Shown here: positions 35,226-43,303 of the stretch, piece after piece
Numbering within the stretch: the stretch's first letter is position 1
How the letters are laid out: each line of letters begins with the position of its first letter
Source of the DNA: JAABTH01 sp964492615
GTDB lineage: Bacteria; Bacillota; Dethiobacteria; DTU022
Assembly (NCBI GenBank): GCA_964492615.1
Contig: CAZBKZ010000003.1
Span: forward strand, 1 to 64,000
Direction of reading: 5' to 3'
DNA length: 64,000 nucleotides
Position numbers and translations under genes: made by a program
The notes under the pieces: model-generated
The model's database searches: none
Seen by the model: the letters and a program-made list of their open reading frames with translations, nothing else
Told to the model about the DNA's origin: nothing

Positions 35226-36323
35226 TTACTTGGCGTTCTCATAAGCTTTGGCAACAGCAGCCTGATAGCTTTCGACAGTTATGGTAACAGTCGAGGTAAG
35301 TTCAGGAACATCGGGGACATGCTGATGAGCATCGTCAACAACTTTAACCTGGAGGCCTAAAACCTCATCAACAGTTTTGCCGACCATCCACTCGCTAAAG
35401 GAAGCAATCTGCTCAAACCATTCTTTCTCAATTTCAGATACACGCCTCATCCCGTAATCGTCACCCAGTTGGGTTTTTGTCTTCGGAGCTTCAGCGCGAT
35501 CGGAAGTTACCTGGCCTTCTTCATCAAAGTTGACCCTGATCTGGGCATTGTCAATTAGTGCGCCGACAATAACGCCATTGGCATCAAAAGCAACAGCGGC
35601 CATGGTGTTGTCAACCTGGGCCATGGGCATAAGTTCATTTGCTTCATCAAGCCCTCTCGATTTTGCGATCGAAATGTCTGTTCCCAGCCCTGCAGTGACC
35701 GCATTTTCCACTTCGATTGAATTGTTGTAAGCATTCTCAACTGCAGCAATATAATCTTCAACAGTAATTGTAACAACAGAAGTCAGTTCTGGAACGTCTG
35801 GAACATGCTGATGAGCATCATCAACAACTTTAACCTGCAGACTCTTGATTTCTTCAACAGTCTGGCCAAGCATCCAGTTTTCGAATTCGATCATCTGCTC
35901 GTACCATTCCATCTCAATTTCGGAAACCCGCTTCATACCGTAATCATCACCCAAACCAACCTTGGTGGTTCCGGGCACACTAACGTCGGTAGCAAGCTGC
36001 ATTTCTTCATCAAAAGCCACCCGGTTCTGGGCGTTATCGATTGAAACGCTGACTACACGCCCTTCGCCATCAAACAACACCGCAGCCATTACCACATCGG
36101 TCTGAGCCTGTGCAGTAACATCGTCACCAGCATCACGGGATTTGGCAATTGAGGACACTACACCGAGACCCAGTTTTGCGCTGCCAGTTTCAACAACCTC
36201 TTCTTCCGGGGCTTCTTCCGGGGCTTCTTCCACGGGTGCCTCTTCAGCTGGGGAATCGCCGCAACCGGCTATCATAACCAGCGCCAGGGTAAGCACCAGA
36301 GCTAACCACAATACTTTTTTCAT
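35226..36323 (-). CDS. Lipoprotein built of two internal repeats, unknown function
   Basis: This 365-residue lipoprotein has a signal peptide with lipobox MIAGC at residues ~17-21. A short acidic, Pro/Glu-rich linker precedes two tandem copies of a ~155-residue domain (residues ~51-201 and ~211-363). Both copies share IAKSR, AAV-FD, DNAQ-RV-FDEE, LGDDYGM-RVSEIE, a WM-G-TV-E segment and an identical run containing HQHVPDVPELTS. The family resembles clostridial surface lipoproteins but not the canonical FMN-binding domain, and no standard flavinylation motif is seen. GGAGG precedes the ATG at 36323. ApbE is encoded next on the same strand, so involvement in flavin-based extracytoplasmic redox is a possibility. 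Confidence 0.75.
   Translation of the reverse strand: MKKVLWLALVLTLALVMIAGCGDSPAEEAPVEEAPEEAPEEEVVETGSAKLGLGVVSSIAKSRDAGDDVTAQAQTDVVMAAVLFDGEGRVVSVSIDNAQNRVAFDEEMQLATDVSVPGTTKVGLGDDYGMKRVSEIEMEWYEQMIEFENWMLGQTVEEIKSLQVKVVDDAHQHVPDVPELTSVVTITVEDYIAAVENAYNNSIEVENAVTAGLGTDISIAKSRGLDEANELMPMAQVDNTMAAVAFDANGVIVGALIDNAQIRVNFDEEGQVTSDRAEAPKTKTQLGDDYGMRRVSEIEKEWFEQIASFSEWMVGKTVDEVLGLQVKVVDDAHQHVPDVPELTSTVTITVESYQAAVAKAYENAK
35235..36173 (-). repeat. Tandem gene-internal duplication, about 480-bp period
   Basis: The two repeat units of the lipoprotein gene occupy about 36173-35721 and 35693-35235. At DNA level the most similar stretch covers the HQHVPDVPE codons (around 35290-35360 and 35770-35840). 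The similarity suggests a relatively recent duplication, and unequal recombination could change copy number. Confidence 0.7.
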
Positions 36324-36497
36324 CAAACTACCTCCTCAGAAAAATACAGCCAGATTTAGCTTTCTCTTCTTTCATAAAAACAATGAAAGCAAAGAGATTA
36401 AATCTACCTGTTTCATAGCATTACCATGATACTATACAGTTAAAGTGATGTCAAGTATTTGCATAACTTATTATCGTTACTGTTTTGTGAATAATAA

Positions 36498-36527
36498 TTG
36501 ACTTACGCTGAAACAACAGTTTAAGAT
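36498..36527 (+). promoter_or_regulatory. Promoter of the small ferredoxin gene
   Basis: TTGACT (36498-36503) and TAAGAT (36522-36527) are 18 bases apart, about 47 bases before the ATG at 36574. Confidence 0.45.
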
Positions 36528-36573
36528 TATAGCCTAGATATATTTTATAGGCAAGGGTTGAAAGGAATTATTT

Positions 36574-36780
36574 ATGGCAAATACTATTCTATCCCTGGAT
36601 TATAAAAAATGCCGGCCGGAACAATGTGGCAGGGGAGCATGTCTGGCTGTTACCGTCTGCCCGGTTAAAAAAATAGGGCAGGAAGAATTATTTGCTTACC
36701 CATTCTTCAGCCCTTCCTCATGTAGAAACTGTGCCAAGTGCGTACAGGCTTGTCCTTTTCAGGCAATTACCATATCATGA
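36574..36780 (+). CDS. Stand-alone ABCE1/RLI-like two-cluster ferredoxin
   Basis: This 68-residue protein has eight Cys in two groups: C13, C18, C23, C29P and C50, C53, C56, C60P. The second group has the classic 4Fe-4S spacing CxxCxxCxxxCP. The first has C-x4-C and the order seen at the N terminus of ABCE1/RNase L inhibitor proteins (PF04068-like), except with slightly longer spacings. It has no ABC ATPase domains. A small redox or cluster-binding role is inferred. AAAGGAATT precedes the ATG, with a promoter about 50 bases upstream. Confidence 0.78.
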   Translation: MANTILSLDYKKCRPEQCGRGACLAVTVCPVKKIGQEELFAYPFFSPSSCRNCAKCVQACPFQAITIS

Positions 36781-36798
36781 TCTTGCCAGGTTACCAAA

Positions 36799-37740
36799 TT
36801 ACCAGGGCAGATTATCAAGGTCAGCATTCCCGCCGGATAGAATTACCCCGATTTTATTTACCCCGATCATATTACGGTTGCCGATCACAGCTGCCAGGGC
36901 AACAGCAGCAGATGGTTCAACAACAAGCTTTGCCCGCTCCCATATCATGCGCATTGCCAGTATTATAGCTTCTTCGGAAACAGTAATAATCGTTTCCACC
37001 ATTTCAGCAATAATAGGAAAGGTCAGATCTCCCAGTGAAGTCCTTAAACCGTCGGCAATGGTTTCGGGTTTACAGACAGGCACGATCCTACCTTCCTGTA
37101 AAGAACGCCAGGCATCATCTGCTGCTTGCGGTTCGGCACCAAAGACCTTTATGCCGCTCGCAGCATAGGAAGCTGCCAGTGCGGTGCCACTCAGAAGGCC
37201 CCCTCCTCCCACAGGTGTTATAATTGCTTCAAGCGTTTTAATCTCATCTATCAACTCCAAAGCTGCTGTTGCCTGACCTTCAATTACCCGGTAGTTGTTG
37301 TATGGATGTATAAAAGCAGCTCCTGTCTGCCGGATTACTTTTTTAAGTGCCGCTTCCCTGGCCTGTTCATTAGACTCACAATAGGTAATATGAGCACCGT
37401 AACCCTTAACCGCCGCCTTTTTAACGGCAGGTGCATTTTCAGGCATTACTACGTAAGCCTTGATCCCCCTGCATCGAGCAGCATAAGCAAGAGCCGCGGC
37501 ATGATTACCTGATGAATGGGTAGCCACCCCGTTACAGGCCTCTTCTTCAGTCAGCCACATTACTGAATTCACCGCTCCTCGAGCCTTGAAGGCTCCGGTT
37601 TTCTGCATGTTTTCAGCTTTTAAAAACAATTTCGCCCCGCAGATCTGATCCAGGGCAGCAGACGTATAAACCGGGGTGGAATGGAGATAAGGTCTAATCC
37701 TCTCTACAGCTTTTCTGATTGATTCATTAGTTGGCCTCAT
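36799..37740 (-). CDS. PLP-dependent threonine/serine dehydratase-like enzyme
   Basis: This 313-residue fold-type II PLP enzyme has the PLP lysine in KTGAFKARGA near residue 52, THSSGNHAAALA near 78 and the PLP-phosphate loop GGGGLLSG near 180. There is no C-terminal regulatory ACT domain, so it is more like catabolic threonine dehydratase, serine racemase or hydroxyaspartate ammonia-lyase than biosynthetic IlvA. The reaction yields an oxo acid and ammonia. It is convergent with the small ferredoxin gene. Confidence 0.87.
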   Translation of the reverse strand: MRPTNESIRKAVERIRPYLHSTPVYTSAALDQICGAKLFLKAENMQKTGAFKARGAVNSVMWLTEEEACNGVATHSSGNHAAALAYAARCRGIKAYVVMPENAPAVKKAAVKGYGAHITYCESNEQAREAALKKVIRQTGAAFIHPYNNYRVIEGQATAALELIDEIKTLEAIITPVGGGGLLSGTALAASYAASGIKVFGAEPQAADDAWRSLQEGRIVPVCKPETIADGLRTSLGDLTFPIIAEMVETIITVSEEAIILAMRMIWERAKLVVEPSAAVALAAVIGNRNMIGVNKIGVILSGGNADLDNLPW

Positions 37741-37951
37741 AAAAACACCAGCCTTCCTCTTTATATAACGGCATAAATTCCTTTTAATTATTAAACTAAC
37801 TTCACCAAACCGGCAGAAGATAGTAACTATTTCTTTTCAGCCATATGCAATCCTCTTTGGCAGGTTCAGCCTGCCTGATAAAAATCCTGGCCGGTACTAA
37901 TAGAAAAGCAGATTCACTTATTAGGACCGATCACCCGTCAAACAATATCGA

Positions 37952-37986
37952 AGCCCGCCACCGGAAGTTATTTCGGAAAGCGGGCT
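37952..37986 (-). terminator. Hairpin after the glpX gene, possible terminator
   Basis: AGCCCGC (37952-37958) and GCGGGCT (37980-37986) form a 7-pair stem around an AT-rich loop that can form a small inner hairpin. It lies about 48 bases past the stop of the fructose-bisphosphatase gene on the minus strand. The rest of 37741-38033 shows no gene. Confidence 0.45.
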
Positions 37987-38033
37987 GGTTTATTTATATC
38001 TGAATACCCGTTTTTGAACAAACCCTTATCAAA

Positions 38034-39014
38034 CTAGCGGCACAACGATTCTTTTGAAACGAAGCGAGGTTTCATTTTCAGGGTATGAGTTGCGTAAATA
38101 TTACGGATAGTCTTGGTGATACCTCTCATGACCAGGGAGTGTGTTTCGGCTACATTGCCGCGATAGCGGACTCCACTGAGCATATCTCCGTCAGTAATTC
38201 CGGTTGCGGCAAAAAATATATCATCGCCCTTCACCAGATCATCAAGCATTAAAAGCTTCCCGCATGACTCATGGTTTTCATCATGTATACAATTCAGGTC
38301 CTCTCCCTTGGGTATCAGTCGCCCCTGTATCTCTCCATCAAGGATTTTCATCGCTACTGCAGAGATCACCCCTTCAGGAGCACCACCGATTCCGAACAAA
38401 ATATCAACCCCGGTATTATCTATAGCGGTCGATATTGCTGCAGATACATCTCCATCCGAGATCAACTTAACCCTGGCTCCGGCTTCACGTATTTCTGCAA
38501 TTAATTTTTTATGCCTGGGCCGATCAAGAATAATAGCTGTTAAATCACTGACATCACGCTCCAGGGCTTTGGCCACCGCTTCAAGATTTTCTTTAACGCT
38601 CGCGTCAAGGTTAATGCAACCTTTTGCCTTGGGACCAACGGCAATTTTATCCATATAAAAAACTTCAGGGGCATGCAACAGATCTCCTTGCGGAGCAACA
38701 GCCATCACAGACAGGGCATTGGGCAACCCCCTGGCAACAAGATTAGTCCCTTCAAGCGGGTCAACAGCAACGTCGACACATGGCTTATCGGCGACTCCAA
38801 CCTTTTCACCGATATAAAGCATCGGGGCCTCATCTTTCTCTCCTTCTCCGATCACCACAGTTCCATTTATGTGAACAGTATCAAATACTGCACGCATGGC
38901 ATCAACAGCAGCCTGATCGGCAGCTTCCTTGTCACCCCTGCCCATCAGGCGTCCCGAAGCTATTGCGGCTGCCTCGGTTACCCGGACAAATTCAAGTGAT
39001 AATTCCCTCTCCAT
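38034..39014 (-). CDS. glpX: Fructose-1,6-bisphosphatase class II
   Basis: This 326-residue enzyme removes the 1-phosphate from fructose 1,6-bisphosphate in gluconeogenesis. GlpX features are the start RELSLEFVRVTEAAAIASG, VIGEGEKDEAPMLYIGE, DPLEGT for the metal site and ITDGDMLSGVRY near the end. AAGGAGG lies before the ATG. Together with GlpD-like and PFOR genes in the window it fits a central-carbon anaerobe. It is 45 bases downstream of arginine deiminase on the same strand. Confidence 0.95.
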   Translation of the reverse strand: MERELSLEFVRVTEAAAIASGRLMGRGDKEAADQAAVDAMRAVFDTVHINGTVVIGEGEKDEAPMLYIGEKVGVADKPCVDVAVDPLEGTNLVARGLPNALSVMAVAPQGDLLHAPEVFYMDKIAVGPKAKGCINLDASVKENLEAVAKALERDVSDLTAIILDRPRHKKLIAEIREAGARVKLISDGDVSAAISTAIDNTGVDILFGIGGAPEGVISAVAMKILDGEIQGRLIPKGEDLNCIHDENHESCGKLLMLDDLVKGDDIFFAATGITDGDMLSGVRYRGNVAETHSLVMRGITKTIRNIYATHTLKMKPRFVSKESLCR

Positions 39015-39058
39015 AACAACTGCCTCCTTATAGATTTAAATAACTTAACCTGGCCCGC

Positions 39059-40282
39059 CTACTCAAGATTTAAGCGGTCGAGCGGCATACTCATGCAGCG
39101 TGGGCCACCGCGACCCCGAACCAGTTCCGATCCATCTATTTCTATCACATCTACCCCATGTTTGCGCAGGGTATCGTTAGTTGCTTCATTGCGATCATAG
39201 CAAATTACCGTCCCCGGCTTAACAGCCAGGGTATTTGTACTGTCGCCCCACTGCTCCCGGGCAGCAGTGATTTCATCATTATCCCCTGAATAAATTATAT
39301 CGACATTTTTTAAATTTAATGCTTTTCGCAAGGCGCCCTGCAAACTGTAACCATTGCTGGCGTTGACTCTGTTATCCAGCCCTCTTTCCAACCAGTATAC
39401 ATTAACCTGGTCTTTGACACCGGGATACATCAAAAACTTATCAATATCTACCATTGTAAATACAGTATCAAGATGCATGTATGCTCTTCTTGAAGGAATT
39501 TGCACCACTATAATCTGTTTTACCATTTCTTTTTCAACAATGTATTTATGGGCAACCCACTCAATTGCCTCCTCGGTGGTTCTTTCGCTTAAGCCGATCA
39601 TCAGGGTGTCACGATTAAGGATAAAAACATCCCCTCCCTCTATCCCATAAGGTATTTCTTCATGGAAAGACAGTTCCACATCCTTAAAAAGAGGGTGATA
39701 CTTCTGAAGAACACGGAGAAAGATCGTTTCCAACCTGCGGGCGGTTAAAAACATGGTGCTGATTTGCAGCCGGCTTCCGATCATTGCACCATGATCTCTT
39801 GTAAAATACATATTCGGCAAAGGAGCAAGGTAAAAAGGGTAACTATCGAGGGTCAGGTCGCTCAGTGAAATATATTTCTTTAAGTGCCTGATTTCATGCT
39901 TTGACAGCCCGGCAATTATGGTGGAAACAAGCTCTTCCGGGGACAATTCGTAAAGGTATTGATAAATAGTGTCGAGAACATCCGGCTCGATCAGAGGACT
40001 GGCTTTAAGATGTCGCTTGATCAACTCGCTTTTAACTTCAAGATCACCTACGATATCCAGGAGCATGCTGCTCACATAAAAAACTTCGACACCGTTCTCT
40101 GACAAGGACCTGGCAAAACCATCATGCTCAACCTGTGCCTTGGCCAACCAGGGGATCTCATCAAAAAGCAGATCTTCCAGGTAATTCGGAGTAAGATTCT
40201 TCAACTCCAGACCGGGCCTGTGCAGCAACACTTTTTTCAAAGGCCCTACTTCCGACCATATCTGTATTGCCTTTTTCACCAT
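39059..40282 (-). CDS. arcA: Arginine deiminase
   Basis: This 407-residue enzyme hydrolyses arginine to citrulline and ammonia. Features are EVGPLKKVLLHRPG near the N terminus, TRDHGAMIGSRL, EGGDVF, HLDTVFTMVD and the catalytic Cys in GGPRCMSMPL near the C terminus. The ATG at 40282 has AGGAGGG six bases upstream; the longer frame from 40411 adds a non-family extension. It is not linked here to arcB or arcC. The YfcC-type carrier at 27 kb might serve arginine/ornithine exchange but is distant. Confidence 0.94.
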   Translation of the reverse strand: MVKKAIQIWSEVGPLKKVLLHRPGLELKNLTPNYLEDLLFDEIPWLAKAQVEHDGFARSLSENGVEVFYVSSMLLDIVGDLEVKSELIKRHLKASPLIEPDVLDTIYQYLYELSPEELVSTIIAGLSKHEIRHLKKYISLSDLTLDSYPFYLAPLPNMYFTRDHGAMIGSRLQISTMFLTARRLETIFLRVLQKYHPLFKDVELSFHEEIPYGIEGGDVFILNRDTLMIGLSERTTEEAIEWVAHKYIVEKEMVKQIIVVQIPSRRAYMHLDTVFTMVDIDKFLMYPGVKDQVNVYWLERGLDNRVNASNGYSLQGALRKALNLKNVDIIYSGDNDEITAAREQWGDSTNTLAVKPGTVICYDRNEATNDTLRKHGVDVIEIDGSELVRGRGGPRCMSMPLDRLNLE

Positions 40283-40436
40283 TTTCCCTCCTGCCTTAGT
40301 GATATTAAGATATTCGCCGGTCAGTCCCGGTTTACCTGTATGGCAAGCATTTTTATTCCTTACCCTCTTGCCTTTGCTGGAAAAACATGATATATTTTTT
40401 AAGCAATGCAAAGGAAAAATATTTACAACAATACCG

Positions 40437-40465
40437 GGGCATTTCCTTTCGTTATGGAAACGCCC
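40437..40465 (+). promoter_or_regulatory. Terminator-like hairpin in the helicase leader
   Basis: GGGCATTTCC (40437-40446) pairs with GGAAACGCCC (40456-40465) apart from one mismatch, with TTTATTT after it. It lies about 80 bases upstream of the DEAD-box start, between divergent arcA and the helicase. It could attenuate the helicase transcript or affect either strand. Attenuation has not been shown. Confidence 0.4.
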
Positions 40466-40544
40466 TTTATTTGTCAGTAAAAAATATTGTCCAGCTCTTA
40501 ATAATTATAGTTAAGAAAGGAATTTATAAGAAAGGTTTGTGCTT

Positions 40545-41987
40545 ATGACTACATTTAATGATTTTAATATCAGCATCAGTTTAAGTAAGGCGATTGCTGA
40601 TATGGGTTTTGAAGAACCAACAGCTATCCAGAAAGAGGCCATCCCAGTTGCCCTGACAGGCAAAGATATCATCGGGCAGGCCCAGACAGGAACAGGAAAA
40701 ACTGCTGCTTTTGGCATTCCCCTCCTTGAAAAGTGCCGTACTGACGATAAAGCTATCCAGGGTTTAATCATCACTCCAACAAGAGAACTGGCCGTCCAGG
40801 TCGCTGAAGAACTTAATTCCCTGGGTCAGCATAAAAGAATTAAGGCGCTGCCAATTTATGGTGGTCAAAATATGGAAAGGCAGATCAAGGCCCTGAAAAA
40901 CAGGCCACAAATTATAGTTGCTACCCCGGGCCGCCTGATGGATCATATCCGCAGAAAGTTAATACGCCTTAATAATATCTCTACCGTAGTTCTTGATGAA
41001 GCCGATGAAATGTTAAACATGGGTTTCAGGGAAGATATCGAAGAGATATTATCAGGAGTGCCGGATGAACGGCAAACACTGCTTTTTTCAGCAACAATGC
41101 CCCTTCCGATTCGCGAACTTGCCCTTCGTTACATGCATAATCCTGAGTTTATCACTATTAAACCGAAGGAAATCACAGTTCCGAATACAGAACAATATTA
41201 TTACAAGGTTCATGAAAAAGATAAGTTTGATACCCTGTGCCGTCTTCTGGATCTGCACTCTCCGGATGCCGCTATTGTTTTTGCCCGGACCAAACGCAGG
41301 GTCGATGAAATTTTTGAAGCGTTGTGTAAACGGGGATATTCTGCTGAAGCCATTCATGGCGATCTGACCCAATCAAAAAGAGACAGCGTTATGCGAAAGT
41401 TTAAGAAACGCATCGTTGAAATACTTGTAGCAACTGATGTTGCAGCCCGGGGCCTCGATATCGGCTCAGTAACTCATATCTATAACTTTGACATACCACA
41501 GGATCCAGAAAGTTACGTACACAGGATCGGACGCACAGGCCGTATAGGACGTTCCGGTGTGGCAGCAACCCTGGTGCAGCCACGTGAACTTAACCACCTG
41601 GAGTTGATTGAAAGAATAATAAAACGCAAAATCATTCACCAGTCAGTACCAACTCTGGATGAAGCCATTAAAGGTCAGCAGAGACTGGCCGCTGAAAAAA
41701 TACTGCAAATAATTGAAAAAGAAGATTACCAGCTTTATAAAGAAACTGCCCGGGATCTGCTTGAGAGCAATTCTGCAACATCTTTACTGGCGGCAGCATT
41801 AAAAATGTTAGTTAAAGAACCAGACTCAACACCGGTTAGTATAACCGCAGATCAAAACTGGCAACCGAAAAAGAAGCACCCACCAAGACGCAATCAGGGT
41901 AACAGTTATAAACCTAGGCAGGCATCAAGTAGAACCAGAAGCGGGTATAAGAAATACCACAAAAATAAAAAAACTTACAATAAATAA
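40545..41987 (+). CDS. DEAD-box RNA helicase
   Basis: This 480-residue ATP-dependent RNA helicase unwinds short RNA duplexes, as in ribosome assembly, RNA decay or cold adaptation. Motifs are the Q motif (FEEPTAIQKEAIP), Walker A QAQTGTGKTAAFG, PTRELA, TPGRLMDH, DEAD in VVLDEADEMLNMGF, SAT, ARGLDIG and HRIGRTGR. The C-terminal tail is rich in Lys, Arg, Gln and Tyr, a basic RNA-binding extension. The ATG at 40545 is preferred to GTG at 40539. A strong terminator follows. Confidence 0.95.
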   Translation: MTTFNDFNISISLSKAIADMGFEEPTAIQKEAIPVALTGKDIIGQAQTGTGKTAAFGIPLLEKCRTDDKAIQGLIITPTRELAVQVAEELNSLGQHKRIKALPIYGGQNMERQIKALKNRPQIIVATPGRLMDHIRRKLIRLNNISTVVLDEADEMLNMGFREDIEEILSGVPDERQTLLFSATMPLPIRELALRYMHNPEFITIKPKEITVPNTEQYYYKVHEKDKFDTLCRLLDLHSPDAAIVFARTKRRVDEIFEALCKRGYSAEAIHGDLTQSKRDSVMRKFKKRIVEILVATDVAARGLDIGSVTHIYNFDIPQDPESYVHRIGRTGRIGRSGVAATLVQPRELNHLELIERIIKRKIIHQSVPTLDEAIKGQQRLAAEKILQIIEKEDYQLYKETARDLLESNSATSLLAAALKMLVKEPDSTPVSITADQNWQPKKKHPPRRNQGNSYKPRQASSRTRSGYKKYHKNKKTYNK

Positions 41988-42000
41988 GCTTCTTCTTGAA

Positions 42001-42030
42001 TGCAGCCGGTTTTCAAACCGGCTGCATTTT
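42001..42030 (+). terminator. Rho-independent terminator after the helicase
   Basis: Twelve-base arms TGCAGCCGGTTT (42001-42012) and AAACCGGCTGCA (42015-42026) with a very tight loop are followed by TTTT. It lies 13 bases after the helicase stop codon. Confidence 0.85.
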
Positions 42031-42215
42031 CTATATAGTATATATCCAAAAACTTTATAACCGATTATCTGAAGCCCGATTTCTAAAGAGACCATTTCTC
42101 CGGATGCTGAAAACTGGAATAAATGCTTATAAACAATACCTATATTGGATATTTTCAAGTAACATAAATTCGTTTATAATAGTCTCAATAATGAAATTTT
42201 AAAGGTGGCGGAATA

Positions 42216-43226
42216 ATGCCTGCTTCGGTTTCAGGTGTAAAAAGATACCTGGTGATTGTACCGATCCTCCTTCTCTTTCTCACCCCAGGGTGTGGAAATA
42301 AGACTGCTACTTTTGATGAAACGATTGCCGTATCCCTTGGCAGTACAAACTCGGTCAGTGGAGCGCCCGCAATTATTGCCCTGGAAAAAGGCTTTTTCGC
42401 TGATGAAGGGCTTACAGTGGACCTTCAACTTTCCAGCGACAGCCCTGCCGTGATGGAGAATTTGGCTTCGGGAGATATTGATACTGCTATTGTTGTCGAA
42501 GTTACCCTGGTCTCAGCTGCTTTTGCTGATGATACCCTGAGAATTGTTGCCACTACCTCTATTTCGGACAATGATGCCATGGTTATTGCCCGCCGCAGCA
42601 GCGGTATTAACAAACCGGAAGATATAAAAAACAAAAAGGTCGGCGCTATAGCCGAAAACTCCACTCATTATTATCTATATCTATTCATGCTGAAAAACGG
42701 TATGACCATAAATGATATTGATCTTTATTTCAGTCAGCCGGACGAACTTATAGATATGCTTGCCAGCGGCAGGCTTGATGCTGTAAGCCTTTTTGGCACA
42801 TACCTGCCGCTAGCCAGAAAAGCCCTTGATGGTGATGCTATTTTATTTAGCAACCCGGGATTATATAGAAAAATATTCAGCCTTATCAGCACAGAAAGTT
42901 ATATAACCGGTAATAGTATTGCAATCGAAAGAATGCTTGCTGCAATTATAAAGGCTGAAGAATATATTTCTGCCTTTCCGGAAGAATCGATGAAAACAAC
43001 TGCCGATCACCTTGGCCTCGAGCTTGCAGAAGTTCAGGAAGTATGGGAACACTACGATTTCCGTGTGGCGCTTGACCAGTCACTACTAATGGCTTATGAG
43101 ACTGAAGCACAGTGGATGATTCGGATTGGCTGGCGCAACCAGGATGAGTTGCCAGATTTTTACAGTTTGTTTTATTTTGAAACCCTCTCTGAATTAGATA
43201 AAAACAGGGTAACGGTAATCCATTAA
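42216..43226 (+). CDS. Substrate-binding lipoprotein of the NitT/TauT (SsuA/ThiY-like) type, orphan
   Basis: This 336-residue lipoprotein (lipobox TPGC near residue 26) belongs to the SBP_bac family of ABC importers for aromatic, sulfonate or pyrimidine-type compounds. Features are APAIIALEKGFFADEGLTVD, FADDTLRIVATTSISDND and GAIAENSTHYYLYLF. No ATPase or permease gene is nearby; instead it leads a signalling operon with a histidine kinase 77 bases downstream. It may have been recruited as a sensory ligand-binding protein. AAAGGTGG precedes the ATG. Confidence 0.83.
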   Translation: MPASVSGVKRYLVIVPILLLFLTPGCGNKTATFDETIAVSLGSTNSVSGAPAIIALEKGFFADEGLTVDLQLSSDSPAVMENLASGDIDTAIVVEVTLVSAAFADDTLRIVATTSISDNDAMVIARRSSGINKPEDIKNKKVGAIAENSTHYYLYLFMLKNGMTINDIDLYFSQPDELIDMLASGRLDAVSLFGTYLPLARKALDGDAILFSNPGLYRKIFSLISTESYITGNSIAIERMLAAIIKAEEYISAFPEESMKTTADHLGLELAEVQEVWEHYDFRVALDQSLLMAYETEAQWMIRIGWRNQDELPDFYSLFYFETLSELDKNRVTVIH

Positions 43227-43303
43227 TAATGTTAACAGGTGAAACATTTCACCAGGACTGCTGAATAGATCTCATCATTTATCATCGTGCGGGAGACATA
43301 ATA

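Noticed and set aside
35226..36323. Canonical FMN-binding domain in the duplicated lipoprotein
   Set aside because: No standard SGA(T/S)-type flavinylation motif was found in either repeat, so only a possible link with ApbE is proposed.
36692..37512. Plus-strand frames opposite the threonine dehydratase-like gene
   Set aside because: They are antisense to a conserved PLP enzyme and contain no family motifs.
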